Source of the DNA: Bradyrhizobium sp. CSA112
GTDB taxonomy: Bacteria > Pseudomonadota > Alphaproteobacteria > Rhizobiales > Xanthobacteraceae
DNA: 64,000 nucleotides
Direction: 5' to 3'
Assembly: GCF_029051645.1 (NCBI RefSeq)
Contig: NZ_JAACFS010000004.1
Location: forward strand, 124,001-188,000
Of this stretch, positions 44,064-53,345 are shown piece by piece. The stretch's first letter is position 1; each line of letters opens with the position of its first letter. The position numbers and the translations under genes were made by a program. A model generated the notes under the pieces. The model worked only from the letters and a program-made list of their open reading frames with translations, did no database searches and had not been told where the DNA came from.

Positions 44064-45710
44064 GTGAGTCCCGTCACGCGCTCGGGCCGCATCGCCGCGG
44101 CCATCGCGGTTGCCACCGCCATTCTCGTCGCAGCGCCCGTCATTTCCATCATTGCGCTGGCGATGCAGCCCGCGCCCGACGTCTGGCCGCACCTCATCGA
44201 TTACGTGCTGCCGCGCACGCTTCTTGACACTACACTCCTGCTCGGCGGCGTCGGCGCCCTGTCGCTTGCGATCGGCACCGGCACGGCGTGGGCGGTCTCG
44301 CTGCATGAATTCCGCGGCCGGCAAATGCTGCTATGGCTGCTGCCGCTGCCGCTCGCGATCCCCACCTACCTCGCGGCCTACGTCTATGTCGACCTGTTCG
44401 AGCCGCTGGGCCTGGTCCACCGGACGCTCGCGCTCTGGCTTCCGTTGCAGGATGCGGTGCGCGTGCTTCCCAATCTGCGCTCGCTGCCCGGCGCCATCAT
44501 CGTGATCGCGCTGGTGCTTTACCCTTACGTCTATCTTTCAGCGCGCACGATGTTCCAGTTCCAGAGCGCGGAGTTCGCCGAGGCCGCGAAGACGCTTGGC
44601 GCCGGCCGCTGGACCACTTTCTGGCGCGTCTCGCTGCCGATGGCGCGGCCGGCGCTGGCGGTCGGCGTTGCGCTGGTGTCGCTGGAAACACTGAACGACA
44701 TCGGCGCCAGCGAATATCTCGGCGTCCGCACGCTCACGGTGTCGGTATTCACCACCTGGCTCAACCGCGGCAGCCTTGCCGGCGCGGCGCAGCTGTCCTG
44801 CTTCATGCTCGCCATCGTGGCCGGGCTGATCGCGATCGAGCGTTACGGCCGACGCAATGTCACGACGGAATTTTCCGCCGAAAGCCCGCGGCTCACGCAA
44901 CGGACCTCGCTCACCGGCCTCAAGGGCGCTTGCGCCTTGGCCGCCTGCCTGCTGCCCGTCTGCCTCGGATTTCTGGTGCCGCTTTTGTATCTCGCGCATC
45001 AGAGTTTCAAGCGCGGGCTGTTTGCGAATTTCGACATGGCGCTGTGGCGCGATGCCTTCAACTCGGTCGCGTTCGCGAGCCTTGCGACGCTGACCGCGCT
45101 GCTGCTGGGATTTGCGACCATCCTGGCCTGGCGCTGGCGGCCGAATACGCTGCGCTTCGTCGCGATGAACATCGCACAGACCGGCTACACCTTGCCCGGG
45201 CTGGTGCTGGCGCTCGGGCTGCTTGCGCCGGTGCTCGCCATCGACAACGCGCTGAACACGCTCGCCGGATGGCTCGGACGTTCGCTTCCGGGACTGATCA
45301 TCGTCGGCTCCGGCGCCGCCGTTGTCATCGCCTATGTGATCCGGTTTCTGGCGGTGCCGACCGGATTCATCAAGGCAGGCTTTGAGCGGATTCCGCGCGA
45401 CTACGACGACAGCGCACGCGCGGTTGGCGCCGGCCAGACCACGACGATGCGGCTGATCCATCTGCCGCTGCTGCGCCCCGCCATGGTCGGTGCCGTCATC
45501 GTGGTGTTCGTGGATTGCCTGAAAGAGTTGCCGGCGACGCTGCTGCTGCGGCCGCTCAACGTCGAAACGCTGGCAACCTCGATCTACCAGTACGCCAGCC
45601 GCGGCAGCTTCGAGGAAGGCGCGCTCGCGGCGCTGTTGATCGTCGCCGCCAGCATCGGCCCGGTAGCGTGGCTGACACGGTTTTCGGACATCCCGAGCGG
45701 GCCGGCGTAG
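44064..45710 (+). CDS. fbpB: Fe(3+) ABC transporter permease (two fused halves)
   Basis: 548 residues from a GTG at 44064 (VSPVTRSGR); the frame from 43917 runs through the repeat and is rejected. There are two homologous permease halves, each about six helices, and each has an EAA loop ('EFAEAAKTLGAGRWTTFWRV' and 'DDSARAVGAGQTTTMRLIHL'). This is the normal layout for FbpB/AfuB. The missing ATPase must be encoded elsewhere. Confidence 0.9.
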   Translation: MSPVTRSGRIAAAIAVATAILVAAPVISIIALAMQPAPDVWPHLIDYVLPRTLLDTTLLLGGVGALSLAIGTGTAWAVSLHEFRGRQMLLWLLPLPLAIPTYLAAYVYVDLFEPLGLVHRTLALWLPLQDAVRVLPNLRSLPGAIIVIALVLYPYVYLSARTMFQFQSAEFAEAAKTLGAGRWTTFWRVSLPMARPALAVGVALVSLETLNDIGASEYLGVRTLTVSVFTTWLNRGSLAGAAQLSCFMLAIVAGLIAIERYGRRNVTTEFSAESPRLTQRTSLTGLKGACALAACLLPVCLGFLVPLLYLAHQSFKRGLFANFDMALWRDAFNSVAFASLATLTALLLGFATILAWRWRPNTLRFVAMNIAQTGYTLPGLVLALGLLAPVLAIDNALNTLAGWLGRSLPGLIIVGSGAAVVIAYVIRFLAVPTGFIKAGFERIPRDYDDSARAVGAGQTTTMRLIHLPLLRPAMVGAVIVVFVDCLKELPATLLLRPLNVETLATSIYQYASRGSFEEGALAALLIVAASIGPVAWLTRFSDIPSGPA

Positions 45711-45726
45711 GTTGAACGACACTCTC

Positions 45727-45846
45727 GTCGTCCCTGCGAACGCAGGGACCCATAACCACCGGCCGTTGTTGTTACGAAGGCAACTGGCTCCAGCGCCCAA
45801 AAAAGAAAGGCCGCGGAGTATGGGTCCCTGCGTTCGCAGGGACGAC
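45727..45846. repeat. Composite intergenic repeat, family A copy 3
   Basis: GTCGTCCCTGCGAACGCAGG at the left end and TGCGTTCGCAGGGACGAC at the right, in inverted orientation around a unique centre. Confidence 0.8.
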
Positions 45847-45853
45847 AACAGTT

Positions 45854-45946
45854 GTAGGGTGGGCAAAGCGCAGCGTGCCCACCATTCAGGATCGAGATCG
45901 AGGATAGATGGTGGGCACGGCGCAAGCGCGCCTTTGCCCACCCTAC
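45854..45946. repeat. Inverted intergenic repeat, family E
   Basis: GTAGGGTGGGCAAAG at the left and CTTTGCCCACCCTAC at the right, a perfect 15-bp inverted repeat, with inner arms GCGTGCCCACCAT / ATGGTGGGCACGGC. It lies directly before the stop of the acetyltransferase gene. Confidence 0.88.
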
Positions 45947-45955
45947 GAGACTGCC

Positions 45956-46621
45956 TCACATCGCGCGCGCAAAGCGGCGGAAGCCCGGCGAGCCCGTGAT
46001 CGCTTCGAACGCGGGATCGCGTTTCTCTTCGGCGAATGCGAAGCCGGCTTTGGCATAACAGCGCTCGGCCGCCTCGTTGCCGATCAGAAACGAGATCGAG
46101 GCCTGCTCGAACCCTGCCGCCCTGCCTTTGGCCAGCGCGTGATCGATCAGCGCCTGCACCAGCCCGCGGCCGCGATACTCCGGCAGCGTCGCGACATGCT
46201 CGATCAGCCAGTCGCCCTCACCGCCCTGCACCCAGCAATTCGCTCCATAGGCGCCACGCCGGAGAATCGCCTTCAGATCGGTGGCGCTCATCCCTATCGC
46301 GGTCGCCACCTCCTGGATCGCCGCCCGCGCGGCGGCCTCGGTGCCTTCAGCGGGCAGCGCGCAGAGCGATGCCGCCGGCTCACCCTCGACTTCAGCGACG
46401 ATGAATTGGGTGATGTGCCACCACGATTGCGTTGGCGCGATCGCGATGCATTCTACGAACGCAAGGCATTGCGGCTCGTCCCAGCCAAGCGCGATGTCGA
46501 ACCAACCGCGCGGGAACGGGCCGCGCTGCGAGGACAGGATATTGCGGGCAATGAAGCTTGCGTCGTCGAGACGCGCTGGACGGATCGCAGGTCGCGACCG
46601 CCCCGCCATCATGTCAGGCAT
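45956..46621 (-). CDS. GNAT-family N-acetyltransferase
   Basis: 221 residues. The acetyl-CoA-binding motif A is '[24 protein letters not shown]' (Q/R-x-x-G-x-G/A), and '[23 protein letters not shown]' is motif B. The substrate is not predictable. The ATG at 46621 overlaps the scoB stop, which suggests co-transcription with the CoA transferase genes. Confidence 0.85.
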   Translation of the reverse strand: MPDMMAGRSRPAIRPARLDDASFIARNILSSQRGPFPRGWFDIALGWDEPQCLAFVECIAIAPTQSWWHITQFIVAEVEGEPAASLCALPAEGTEAAARAAIQEVATAIGMSATDLKAILRRGAYGANCWVQGGEGDWLIEHVATLPEYRGRGLVQALIDHALAKGRAAGFEQASISFLIGNEAAERCYAKAGFAFAEEKRDPAFEAITGSPGFRRFARAM

Positions 46622-47264
46622 TCTTCAGCGCGACGCGGAACTCGGCTTCGGTCTTCGCCTTCACCTCGTCCAGCGTGACGCCGTCGGCGAGCTCGATCAG
46701 CGCCATGCCGTCCTTGCCGTGCTTGTCTATGGTGAAGACGGCGAGATCGGTCACCACCATGTCGACGACGTGCTCGCCGGTCAGCGGCAGGCTGCACTTC
46801 TTCAGAAGTTTTGGGCCGTCCTTGGCGGAGTGCTCCATCACGACGACGACGCGCTTGACGCCGGCGACGAGATCCATCGCGCCGCCCATGCCCTTCACCA
46901 TCTTGCCGGGGATCATCCAGTTGGCGAGGTCGCCGTTCTGCGCCACCTGCATTGCGCCGAGGATCGACAGATCGATATGCCCGCCGCGCACCATGCCGAA
47001 GGAATCGGCCGAGGAGAAATAGCTGGTCGACGGCAATTCGCTGACCGTCTGCTTGCCGGCATTGATAAGGTCGGCGTCCACCTCATCCTCATAGGGGAAC
47101 GGGCCCATGCCGAGCATGCCGTTCTCGCTCTGCAGGTTCACGTCCATGCCCTCGGGGATGTAGTTCGAGACCAGCGTCGGAATGCCGATGCCGAGATTGA
47201 CGTAATAGCCGTCGCGCAACTCTTTCGCGGCACGAGCGGCCATCTGTTCACGTGTCCAGGCCAT
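46614..47264 (-). CDS. scoB: 3-oxoacid CoA-transferase subunit B
   Basis: 216 residues. '[20 protein letters not shown]' and '[20 protein letters not shown]' contain the family signature, including the active-site glutamate in 'SENG'. The domain architecture fits the beta subunit of succinyl-CoA:3-ketoacid CoA transferase, which activates acetoacetate with succinyl-CoA. This links to polyhydroxybutyrate and ketone-body use. It is downstream of scoA with an 80-bp gap. Confidence 0.93.
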   Translation of the reverse strand: MAWTREQMAARAAKELRDGYYVNLGIGIPTLVSNYIPEGMDVNLQSENGMLGMGPFPYEDEVDADLINAGKQTVSELPSTSYFSSADSFGMVRGGHIDLSILGAMQVAQNGDLANWMIPGKMVKGMGGAMDLVAGVKRVVVVMEHSAKDGPKLLKKCSLPLTGEHVVDMVVTDLAVFTIDKHGKDGMALIELADGVTLDEVKAKTEAEFRVALKNA

Positions 47265-47344
47265 GTCAGTTCTCCTGTGTCGCGTAATTATAGTTGGCGC
47301 ATAATCTGATCGGAAAACCGGCTTCCACTTTTCCGGACCATTCG

Positions 47345-48052
47345 CTAAGCGGCGGGCCGCGGGCGGGTGTTGCGGAACTCGATCCGCTTCTTGCCGGCGC
47401 CGACCTCGATGATGCGTTTGACGAAAATGCCGGGGGTGTGGATGTGGTCGGGATTGAGTTCGCCGGCGGGAACCAGATGCTCGACCTCGGCCACCGTGAT
47501 CTTGGCGGCGGTTGCCATCATCGGGTTAAAATTGCGCGCGGTCTTGCGATAGATCAGGTTGCCGGCGGTGTCGCCCTTCCAGGCATGAACGATGGCGAGG
47601 TCCGCGAACAGGCCGCGCTCCATGATGTATTTCTCGCCGTCGAATTCCTTCACTTCCTTGCCTTCGGCGATCAGCGTACCGACGCCGGTCTTGGTGTAGA
47701 AGGCCGGGATACCGGCGCCGCCGGCGCGGATGCGCTCGGCCAGCGTGCCCTGCGGGTTGAATTCGAGTTCCAGCTCGCCGGCAAGGTATTGCTGGGCAAA
47801 CAGCTTGTTCTCGCCGACATAGGACGAGATCATCTTTTTGATCTGCCGCGTTTCCAGGAGCCGGCTCAGGCCGATGCCGTCCACGCCGGCATTGTTGGAG
47901 ACAACCGTCAGATTCTTGACGCCGGAATCGCGGATCGCGTCCGACAGGGTTTCGGCGATACCGCACAGACCGAAACCGCCCGACATGATCATCATGCCGT
48001 CCTTGAGGACGCCATCGAGTGCCGATTTGGCGTCAGGGTAAACCTTGTTCAT
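47345..48052 (-). CDS. scoA: 3-oxoacid CoA-transferase subunit A
   Basis: 235 residues. The signature '[20 protein letters not shown]' and '[20 protein letters not shown]' are the usual alpha-subunit motifs of CoA transferase family I. The protein forms a heteromer with ScoB. The start is the ATG at 48052. The next gene upstream (48137) is 84 bp away and may belong to a separate unit. Confidence 0.93.
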   Translation of the reverse strand: MNKVYPDAKSALDGVLKDGMMIMSGGFGLCGIAETLSDAIRDSGVKNLTVVSNNAGVDGIGLSRLLETRQIKKMISSYVGENKLFAQQYLAGELELEFNPQGTLAERIRAGGAGIPAFYTKTGVGTLIAEGKEVKEFDGEKYIMERGLFADLAIVHAWKGDTAGNLIYRKTARNFNPMMATAAKITVAEVEHLVPAGELNPDHIHTPGIFVKRIIEVGAGKKRIEFRNTRPRPAA

Positions 48053-48136
48053 GGATGTTTGACCTGATGGAGGGAACGGCCGAATGCCGGCATTGTCGGG
48101 ATTATTAGGCGAATTTTTCGCGGTGCGTCAATGCGC

Positions 48137-48910
48137 TCAGCCGCCAATAACGCCCTTCAGACCGGCATACAGGGACCCGGCCGCGGTCCCCACGATACCC
48201 ACCATGGGCCCGGCCGCCGTCATCAGGTCCTGAATGATGCGAGCGCGGCGGCGCAGGTGCTCCGGGCCGACATGCCGACCGACGAGCAGGCCTGCAGCCT
48301 TGTAGGCGAGCGGGTTGGGCTTGCCGCCGCCCTGCGTCACCGTTTTCGGCAGCACATCGACAATCAAGAAGCCGAGAATGTTGCCGGTCACGAAAGCCAG
48401 CGCGATGCTGGCGGTATATTCGATCACCTCTCGCCATTCGACCCAGGGCCCGGGCACGACCGGAACATTGTCGTTGATGCCGGTCACGGTGAGCATGCAT
48501 GTCACGGCGATCGCTGCCGTCAAAAACCCGACCGCAATGGCGCCGCGCCACCCGATTTTCAGATGCGAATGAATCAGGAAGCCGAACGGCAGCGGAATGA
48601 TTACCGAAGCCAGCCGGAGATAGAGCGGGGTAATGTCCAGGATGATGGTGATGAGGATGTGAGCGGCCACCAGCAGGATGACCGGGATCAGGACATAGGC
48701 GAGCGAATGAACGCCGTAGTATCGCAAGGGGGAACGAATCCGCTCGATGCGCGCATTGGTCCGATCGAGTTCACGCTGCAGGGCGTCGAGTTCGATGACG
48801 ATTTTCTCGATCTCGATGATGACAGGGCGTACGATCCGCAGATCCCGCGAGCAATGTTTGCAGACGACCGCCTCATCCTTGATCGTTTCGGCGCAGAACG
48901 GGCATTCCAT
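48137..48910 (-). CDS. Zinc-ribbon membrane protein, last gene of the CHAT operon
   Basis: 257 residues. The N-terminal zinc ribbon is C3-x2-C6 and C17-x2-C20 (MECPFCAETIKDEAVVCKHC). A helical segment about 29-60 may be a coiled coil ('IEIEKIVIELDALQRELDR'). Four hydrophobic segments follow at about 67-90, 96-116, 122-142 and 165-188. The C-terminal stretch has a glycine-rich segment 'AAGPMVGIVGTAAGSLYAGL'. The function is unknown. The ATG at 48910 shares a base with the TGA of the upstream zinc-ribbon gene, so translation is coupled. Confidence 0.75.
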   Translation of the reverse strand: MECPFCAETIKDEAVVCKHCSRDLRIVRPVIIEIEKIVIELDALQRELDRTNARIERIRSPLRYYGVHSLAYVLIPVILLVAAHILITIILDITPLYLRLASVIIPLPFGFLIHSHLKIGWRGAIAVGFLTAAIAVTCMLTVTGINDNVPVVPGPWVEWREVIEYTASIALAFVTGNILGFLIVDVLPKTVTQGGGKPNPLAYKAAGLLVGRHVGPEHLRRRARIIQDLMTAAGPMVGIVGTAAGSLYAGLKGVIGG

Positions 48911-49119
48911 CAGGCTGACCGATTTTTTCTGCGGCGCCTGAGCGCCTCGAGTTCGCTCTTCGCCCGCTCCAGTTCGAGCCGCAGCGTGTCGCGCTTGCGC
49001 GCCAATTCGTTACGCTCCGCCATCAGCGACTCCGGCACCGCGATCTCCCGCGAGCAGGAGCCGCACGCCAGCGCTTCGGGTGGATTTTCCCTCGCGCAGT
49101 ATGGACAGGCGGCGCTCAG
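48910..49119 (-). CDS. Zinc-ribbon/coiled-coil protein with apparent CTG start
   Basis: A 69-residue frame reads LSAACPYCARENPPEALACG then SCSREIAVPESL and ends RRRKNRSA. The zinc ribbon is C5-x2-C8 and C19-x2-C22, followed by a strongly charged helix (about 31-65) suited to a coiled coil. In this frame between the previous stop (about 49217) and the ribbon there is no ATG, GTG or TTG. A CTG at 49119 overlaps the upstream TGA (CTGA), so a CTG start with translational coupling is proposed. Its own TGA overlaps the next ATG. The function is unknown. Confidence 0.55.
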   Translation of the reverse strand: MSAACPYCARENPPEALACGSCSREIAVPESLMAERNELARKRDTLRLELERAKSELEALRRRRKNRSA

Positions 49120-49595
49120 GGGACGACTTTCAGGATGAAGCTCGTAGTCCCGACACGCCCGTCGGTGTCCTTGACGTCGACCCGCACCATGTGCTCGCCA
49201 GCCGGCAGTTCGACCTCCGGCATATCAATCCCGCGCGGCCCAGCGAAGGATTTGACCCGCGACGTGAGATCGACGTTCGGGGTCCGCAGATAGGTCATCT
49301 TGACCGAATCCGGATCGATCTTCGCCCCGCCATAGGGTTCGAATTTGAGCTGAAGCCGCATCGGAGACCGGAGCTGCCCGCCGCCGGTCAGGAGATCGAC
49401 CTTGGGTCCCCGCGTGATTCCGCGCCGCTCGGCCGCCACCGCGCCTTTCGGCGGCGGCAGCGCGGCTTCCTCGGCCGTGATCAAAACCTGCGCCGCTTCC
49501 GCCGGCATCGCTCCGGCGGCGATAACCGCAATACTTCCCAACAGAAGCCCCAAGCCGCAGATACGCACGATCGTTCTCCCCCTGCCCTTCAACAT
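49116..49595 (-). CDS. Small exported protein of the CHAT operon
   Basis: 159 residues from the ATG at 49595, which overlaps the TAA of the CHAT gene (TAATG); a longer start at 49637 is disfavoured. The signal peptide is 'ICGLGLLLGSIAVIAAGAMP' with cleavage near AEAA. The mature part is beta-rich ('QLRSPMRLQLKFEPYGG', 'ELPAGEHMVRVDVKDTDG', 'TTSFILKVVP'), perhaps an immunoglobulin-like fold. The function is unknown, but coupling with the exported CHAT protein suggests it works beside it in the periplasm. Confidence 0.72.
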   Translation of the reverse strand: MLKGRGRTIVRICGLGLLLGSIAVIAAGAMPAEAAQVLITAEEAALPPPKGAVAAERRGITRGPKVDLLTGGGQLRSPMRLQLKFEPYGGAKIDPDSVKMTYLRTPNVDLTSRVKSFAGPRGIDMPEVELPAGEHMVRVDVKDTDGRVGTTSFILKVVP

Positions 49596-52500
49596 TATCT
49601 CACGCCGCCATCGCCGATGATGGTGTACGGCGCCCAAAACAACGGATGCCCGTAGGCGAATTCGGTCTTGCCGTCGGCACCAGCGTAGCCGGGGCCGTCC
49701 GCCAGAGCCATCATCGCCTGCCGCAGCGCTTCGCCCCGCGTCAATTTCGGATCCTGCGCTTGGCGCCTGAACAGATCGGTCACCAGTTTACGCGCCGACT
49801 GCGAATGGACGGACCAGTTGGTCACCAGCAGCGCGCGGGTGCCGGCGTAGAAAAACGCGCGGCCGAGGCCTGAGGCGGCTTCGGCGCCGGCGCCCGCGCC
49901 GGTACCGGTGTTGCACGCCGATAGCACGACCCAGTCGGCGTCGAGCTTCAGCCCAAGGATTTCCTCCATCGTCAGCAGGCCGTCGCCCTCGCCGCCGGTG
50001 ACGGTGGGCGATGACAGCGCCAGCGCCGGCTGCGACAGGCCGTTCAGCTCGCCGGGCACGAGGCCATGGGTGGCGAACGCCAGCACCTTGAAACCCGAAA
50101 GATCCATCGTCTTGACCGCCTGCTCGCTGGCCTGCTTGCCTAGGTTGAGGACTTTCGAGGGATCGGCCTGCAGCGCCAGCGCGATCGATTTCAACTCGTC
50201 CGACGTATCGGGCAGCCGCGGCAACATCGCCAGTTCGGCGCTGTCGACGCCATCGAGTTTCGGGCTGTTGCGCCGCTTCAACGGACCGCCTCGCGTCGTG
50301 TTGCCGGAAGCATCGGCGACCCTGACCTTGTCGGCGTTGTCAGCCTCGGCTTCCTGTTCCTTGCTGAAGTAAGGATCGCCGAACGCGATCAGTTCGCCGC
50401 GGCCCGGCTTGCCCGGCGGCAGTTGACGCAAGGTGCGCAGCGCCGCGGCCGAAGGCACGGTCGTGACCGCGTGCGTCCGCGCCAGCCACGGCACATCCTT
50501 GTAGCTTGCAAACAGCGGATCGTCGTCGCTGCGGATCTCGGCCGGCGCCGTTGGCAACAGCGACAATGGCAGCAGGCCGAGCGCGCCATTGGTCACCAGG
50601 ATCAGGTTCCTGGCTGGCTTCCATCCGCTCTCGACCGGCTGCAGCAGCAGCGAATAGAGCTCATGCGCGAGCTTGAGATCGAACGGCGGAATGTCCGAGA
50701 TCATCGCCGCCTGCGGCTCCAGCGCCTCGCGCAGCTTGCGAACCTTGCTCTCGAGATCGCCGCTTGTCGCCTTGATCGCGGCGAACGCGACCGGGCCGTT
50801 CTTCGGAACCGCCCAGACGAAGCTGCTGGTCTGTCCGAAATAGAATGACAGCATGGCCTCGCCGTCGGCCAGTGTGGCCTTGATCTGCTCGACCGATGGC
50901 GGCTTTGGCGAGATCAGGTCGGCATAGGCCGGGAAGCGCCGGCTGATTTCCTGCCGCGCCTTGGTGCGATCGGCGCGCAGGGCGTTGATCGACGCATTGA
51001 TCGCCTGAACGCCTTTCTCGTCCCGCTCGTGCGACGGCAGCGACAACACGTTGGTGAGCGTTCCGAGCTGCGCATTCACCTGCTTGCCGAGGTCCTGTTC
51101 TTTCCGCACCAGTTCGGCCAGCGCCGGATCCTTGGCGGAGGCACGCGCACTCGATGCCGCCAGCGCCTGCTGCACGGAGCGGCCGCGAATGGCATCGGCA
51201 AGGCTGAAGGTCTCAGTGCCGACATCGCCGGATGCATTCTTCTCCCGCGCCAGCATGTTCAGATACGCCTCGACGATGCCCTGCAGGCGCTGGCTGCGCG
51301 CCGCAACCGCGGTTGTATTGTCGTCATCGGCGTTCTCGCGCGAGGAAGCCATCAGGATCGGAATCGCCGCCCTGAATTCGCGGATCGCGTCCTGGTCGCG
51401 TCCGGCCCGCATCAGGCCGATCGCCAGCGTACCGCGGGCCGAGGCGGTATCGAAATGATTTTCGCCGACGCGGGAAATCTGCTTCTTCACAAGCTGTTCG
51501 GCCGCCGCGATGCCGGCCTCGAGCTGCCCAGAGGCATAGAGCGAGGAAATCCGCCCGCCGTTGAGTTCGAAAGCCTCTCGCCGCGCCGGCTCCCACTTCG
51601 CGATCGCATTGTCGATCTGCGCAAAGACCGCGATCGCATCCCGGCCCTTGCGCTGCAGATTCAGGATGCCGCCGAGCTGCGACAACAACTGCACATTCGA
51701 GAGAGAATCTTCCGCGACGCCAACGGTCCGGGCGATCTCCAGGGATACCCGCGCCAGTTGCTCTGCTTCGACGTAGCGGCCCTGCCCGACGAGAATGTCG
51801 GCCAGCCCCCCGATGAAGCGTGGCGTGACGGGACTGTACTTGCCCTGATTTTTCAACTGCGACAGCAGCGCACGGCGGGCGTCGACCTCGGCCTCCGCGA
51901 ACCGTCCCTGCCGCGCCTTCACGCGAGCTTGGCTGAGTACGGTAAAGTCAACAGCGAGCACGAGGCTGGACTCGGAAGGCGGATGCTCTGAACCTAACAG
52001 GCCTTTGATCCCGGCTCGCCTGCGCAGTTCGCCAAGTTTGAACGAGGCCTCGGCCTCGCGGAATTGCCCCCGCGCTTCGAACAGCATGGCGCGGCCGAGC
52101 TCGATTTCGGCCTCCCAGTTCTGGCCGTAGTTATTGTAGGCCTCCCGCTTGACCGGATGGCCGGTGGTCCGGAATTCCTGAATCTGCGGCTGGCTGCGGC
52201 GCAGGTAGGCCTCCGCCTGCGCGATATCGCCCATCTGGATCAGGAATCCCGCAATCGCGCGGTTGGCGCCGTACAGGAACCCCCTGGCCCCCTTCTGGTT
52301 GGATGTCTCGCGAAGCAGCCGCTGATACAGTTCAAAGGCCTTCTTGGGATCGCCGGCCGCGGAGTATTGCTGGGCAGCGAGCGAAATCAACCTTCCCATC
52401 AAGAGGGCGGAAACCGCCCCACGTCCGACTTCAATGGCCTTGTTCGCGTCGGCGATGGAATCGGCGAGCCGGCCGAGTTGTGCCCTGGCGTTGCCGCGAT

Positions 52501-53020
52501 CGAAATAAAATTGCGCGAGATCTTCGCGCGATTCCTTGCCGGTCGGCTTTGCGTCTGCCTCGGCCTTCAGCTCCTCGATCGTCTTGAGATCGGCTTTCTC
52601 GCTGTCCAGGATCGCGGTGATATCGGTGATCGTTCTCGGCGGCGCGACGAATCCAGCGGGCAGCGCGCTGCCGGGAGCAACTTTCGGTGCGGCTTCGGTC
52701 GGAATGGCGACCGCGACATTGGCGCGGCCATTGGCCTTGTCCAGGGCGGCCATCACACAGGCGCGGACTGGGGAGAAAGCCTTGGCACGACATGCTTCCA
52801 AGTTTCCCGCCCCGCCGGAGGCTCGCATGCAGGCCTGAACGATCGGCCGGCCGACCGTCATCCGGCAGCTTTCCTGGGCGGCCTCGACGCTGAGCGCCTG
52901 CGCCGCCGGCGCGGTTACCGCAAGCACCGCCGTCGCGATGACCCATCTTGACGTAGCGGCTTGGATTGCAAGGAAGTTGGCAGGCCTAAAACGCAGGCGA
53001 GAATTAGTATGCGAGGACAT
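49595..53020 (-). CDS. Exported TPR-CHAT domain protein (caspase-like protease family)
   Basis: 1141 residues. The N-terminal signal peptide ('WVIATAVLAVTAPAAQALS', about 26-44) predicts export. Tetratricopeptide-type helical repeats occupy roughly 150-600. The C-terminal CHAT domain begins at about 790 ('PPFDLKLAHELYSLLLQPVE'). The catalytic histidine is H985 in 'LAFATHGLVPG' and the catalytic cysteine C1036 in 'VVLSACNTGTG', both present. The end 'GHPLFWAPYTIIGDGG' is the usual CHAT terminus. CHAT proteins are caspase-like peptidases or scaffolds. Substrates are unknown. It heads a four-gene coupled operon. Confidence 0.88.
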   Translation of the reverse strand: MSSHTNSRLRFRPANFLAIQAATSRWVIATAVLAVTAPAAQALSVEAAQESCRMTVGRPIVQACMRASGGAGNLEACRAKAFSPVRACVMAALDKANGRANVAVAIPTEAAPKVAPGSALPAGFVAPPRTITDITAILDSEKADLKTIEELKAEADAKPTGKESREDLAQFYFDRGNARAQLGRLADSIADANKAIEVGRGAVSALLMGRLISLAAQQYSAAGDPKKAFELYQRLLRETSNQKGARGFLYGANRAIAGFLIQMGDIAQAEAYLRRSQPQIQEFRTTGHPVKREAYNNYGQNWEAEIELGRAMLFEARGQFREAEASFKLGELRRRAGIKGLLGSEHPPSESSLVLAVDFTVLSQARVKARQGRFAEAEVDARRALLSQLKNQGKYSPVTPRFIGGLADILVGQGRYVEAEQLARVSLEIARTVGVAEDSLSNVQLLSQLGGILNLQRKGRDAIAVFAQIDNAIAKWEPARREAFELNGGRISSLYASGQLEAGIAAAEQLVKKQISRVGENHFDTASARGTLAIGLMRAGRDQDAIREFRAAIPILMASSRENADDDNTTAVAARSQRLQGIVEAYLNMLAREKNASGDVGTETFSLADAIRGRSVQQALAASSARASAKDPALAELVRKEQDLGKQVNAQLGTLTNVLSLPSHERDEKGVQAINASINALRADRTKARQEISRRFPAYADLISPKPPSVEQIKATLADGEAMLSFYFGQTSSFVWAVPKNGPVAFAAIKATSGDLESKVRKLREALEPQAAMISDIPPFDLKLAHELYSLLLQPVESGWKPARNLILVTNGALGLLPLSLLPTAPAEIRSDDDPLFASYKDVPWLARTHAVTTVPSAAALRTLRQLPPGKPGRGELIAFGDPYFSKEQEAEADNADKVRVADASGNTTRGGPLKRRNSPKLDGVDSAELAMLPRLPDTSDELKSIALALQADPSKVLNLGKQASEQAVKTMDLSGFKVLAFATHGLVPGELNGLSQPALALSSPTVTGGEGDGLLTMEEILGLKLDADWVVLSACNTGTGAGAGAEAASGLGRAFFYAGTRALLVTNWSVHSQSARKLVTDLFRRQAQDPKLTRGEALRQAMMALADGPGYAGADGKTEFAYGHPLFWAPYTIIGDGGVR

Positions 53021-53345
53021 TTAATGACCCCCAGTAAATATTCACAATGAGCAATAAGGAAATACTAGCAAGCCGGCCCAAGGCTGTCATGGAATTCCAA
53101 GGCCGGGCATCCAGGGGCTTCTGGTCGCATCCGGAATCGTACGGGTTTTGGGCGGAGCGGGCTGTAAAGGCCTGTGATCTCCACCCAGGAACCGGCGTAG
53201 TCGGCCTTGAAAGCGTCAAGAAAACCCTTCAAGTTGCGTGGGTTGGCACGGGCTTACCAGTGCGCCGCCCGCCCTGATCAAGATAGACCCTTAATCAACA
53301 AGTCCCTGTAGCAGCAACCCGAGTTCGGTTTAGCCAGATCCGGAT
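53021..53345. other. Divergent intergenic region with repeat remnant
   Basis: 325 bp between the CHAT operon and the AsmA-like gene. At 53087-53115 it contains 'CTGTCATGGAATTCC' and 'GGCCGGGCATCCAGG', a remnant of the family C repeat. No gene is supported (a 76-residue frame at 53047-53277 lacks features). Promoters for both directions should lie here. Confidence 0.5.
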
